Below are positions 63,466-64,000 of a DNA stretch of 64,000 nt, one piece after another. The number at the start of each line of letters is the position of its first letter. Positions within the stretch are counted from its first letter, which is position 1. The notes beneath the pieces were generated by a model. That model saw nothing but the letters and a program-made list of their open reading frames with translations. It made no database searches and was not told the DNA's origin. The stretch is from Hyphomicrobiales bacterium (GTDB taxonomy: Bacteria > Pseudomonadota > Alphaproteobacteria > Rhizobiales > Xanthobacteraceae). The stretch is taken from positions 124,001-188,000 of the forward strand of contig JAFKKN010000004.1 of assembly GCA_017305535.1 (NCBI GenBank), read 5' to 3'. The translations under genes were made by a program, and so were the position numbers.

Positions 63466-63780
63466 ATGATCGTCACCGTATTTCGCTCCCACCTCGCTCC
63501 CAACGTTCAGGATGAATATGGCCCGATGGCCCGGCGCATGAGCGAACTTGCGCGAGGCATTCCCGGCTACATTTCCCATAAAGGGTTTATTGCCGAGGAC
63601 GGCGAGCGAGTAACCATCGTTGAATTCGAGTCTGAAGAAGCACTTCGCGCGTGGAAAGTTCATCCCGAACACCGTGAGGCCAAGAGGCTTGGCTTCACGA
63701 AATTCTTCAGCACGTTCAATTATCAAATATGCAACGTCATCAGTGGTCGTTCGTGGGAGAGCAAAGCTGGTGAAAAATGA
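63466..63780 (+). CDS. ABM-fold (antibiotic biosynthesis mono-oxygenase-like) protein
   Basis: A 104-residue ferredoxin-like protein. MIVTVFRSHLAPNVQDEYGP opens it, ARGIPGYISHKGFIAEDGER is the middle hairpin, and VEFESEEALRAWKVHPEHRE the last strand and helix with a His. It resembles heme-degrading or quinone mono-oxygenase-like proteins (HmoA branch). The ATG at 63466 has GAGG ten bases upstream; TTG at 63463 or 63394 is less likely. It stands alone behind a palindrome and downstream of a LysR gene. Confidence 0.82.
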   Translation: MIVTVFRSHLAPNVQDEYGPMARRMSELARGIPGYISHKGFIAEDGERVTIVEFESEEALRAWKVHPEHREAKRLGFTKFFSTFNYQICNVISGRSWESKAGEK

Positions 63781-63941
63781 TGTCGGCGCCCCAGGATTGT
63801 CATTCACCCATCGACCGCACTGTTACGCCAGAATTAATCGACCATCACTGTCGCGCCGCTCATGAACTGCGCAACGCCGAAATTCGCCGCGCCTTCGGGC
63901 GATGCTTTCGTTTGTTTGCGTGCGGCTTGCTAAACGAAAAT

Positions 63942-63972
63942 CGTCGTCCCCGCGCAGGCGGAAGCCCATCGT
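63942..63972. repeat. Family-B repeat, left arm near window end
   Basis: CGTCGTCCCCGCGCAGGCGG followed by AAGCCCATCG, a mutated arm. The stretch 63781-63941 before it shows no convincing gene. Confidence 0.65.
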
Positions 63973-64000
63973 CACCGAACTTCCTCTTCGTCGTGATGCC

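Noticed and set aside
63834-63929. Minus-strand frame of about 31 codons ending AQFMSGATVMVD
   Set aside because: The end faintly resembles the tail of a dehydrogenase or similar enzyme, but a stop codon lies 31 codons upstream and no start or ribosome-binding site is seen.

Overview
The window looks like chromosomal DNA of a GC-rich alphaproteobacterium, most likely family Nitrobacteraceae (Bradyrhizobium, Rhodopseudomonas, Afipia and relatives). This rests on recognised protein families, the Cpa/Tad naming-type pilus locus, DUF1127 and HWE-kinase proteins, and two families of short inverted intergenic repeats of a kind I know from this group. No species can be named from the sequence alone. 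No rRNA, tRNA, CRISPR array, prophage or IS transposase was seen.

Region 1 (1-16 kb) is catabolic. A haloalkane dehalogenase is cut by the left edge. It is followed by a DUF3307-like membrane protein, a stand-alone domain resembling the C-terminal part of indolepyruvate oxidoreductase beta subunits, a Popeye-like membrane cyclic-nucleotide-binding protein and an enoyl-CoA hydratase. Then comes a coherent CoA-thioester block. On the minus strand, in transcription order, it runs TetR regulator, 3-hydroxyacyl-CoA dehydrogenase (SDR), enoyl-CoA hydratase, feruloyl-CoA-synthase-like ligase, a short acyl-CoA dehydrogenase, two tandem duplicated acyl-CoA dehydrogenases and a nitroreductase. A thiolase and a second acyl-CoA ligase diverge on the plus strand. 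Together these supply every step of side-chain beta-oxidation of an aromatic or cyclic acid.

Region 2 (16-35 kb) is mixed metabolism and regulation: a PRC-barrel protein, a TonB-like envelope protein, an amidase, an NTF2-like protein, a zinc alcohol dehydrogenase, an AidB-like acyl-CoA dehydrogenase, another enoyl-CoA hydratase, a GNAT, a DUF1127 protein, a LysR regulator, an MHS-type MFS carrier, a VanZ-like protein, an ArgE-type deacylase, a hydroxyacid dehydrogenase, a tail-anchored protein, a third acyl-CoA ligase, a CHASE-HWE sensor kinase with a degenerate ATPase domain, and a tandem pair of ABM-fold mono-oxygenase-like proteins.

Region 3 (35-38 kb) groups an RhlE-type DEAD-box helicase behind a terminator-like leader, a tailed IF-1 and a cold-shock protein with a clear promoter and leader. 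This looks like a cold or RNA-structure adaptation island.

Region 4 (38-50.5 kb) is a complete Flp/Tad pilus locus: two TadE/TadG-like minor pilins and a CpaC-N-domain protein on the minus strand, Flp pilin, then cpaA-B-C-D-E-F-tadB-tadC on the plus strand and a TadD-like TPR lipoprotein on the minus strand.

Region 5 (50.6-62 kb) holds a leucyl aminopeptidase/NlpC-P60 pair and a YejA-YejA-YejB-YejE-YejF peptide ABC importer ending in an overlapping NUDIX hydrolase. The right end carries a LysR regulator with palindromes before it and before its downstream ABM-fold gene.

Two repeat families recur in most gaps: family A (centred on GCCGGG-TTGTCCCGGCC with CCACGTC arms) and family B (CGTCGTCCCCGCG-AAGGCGGGGACC arms). 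Family A has long forms carrying an internal module.
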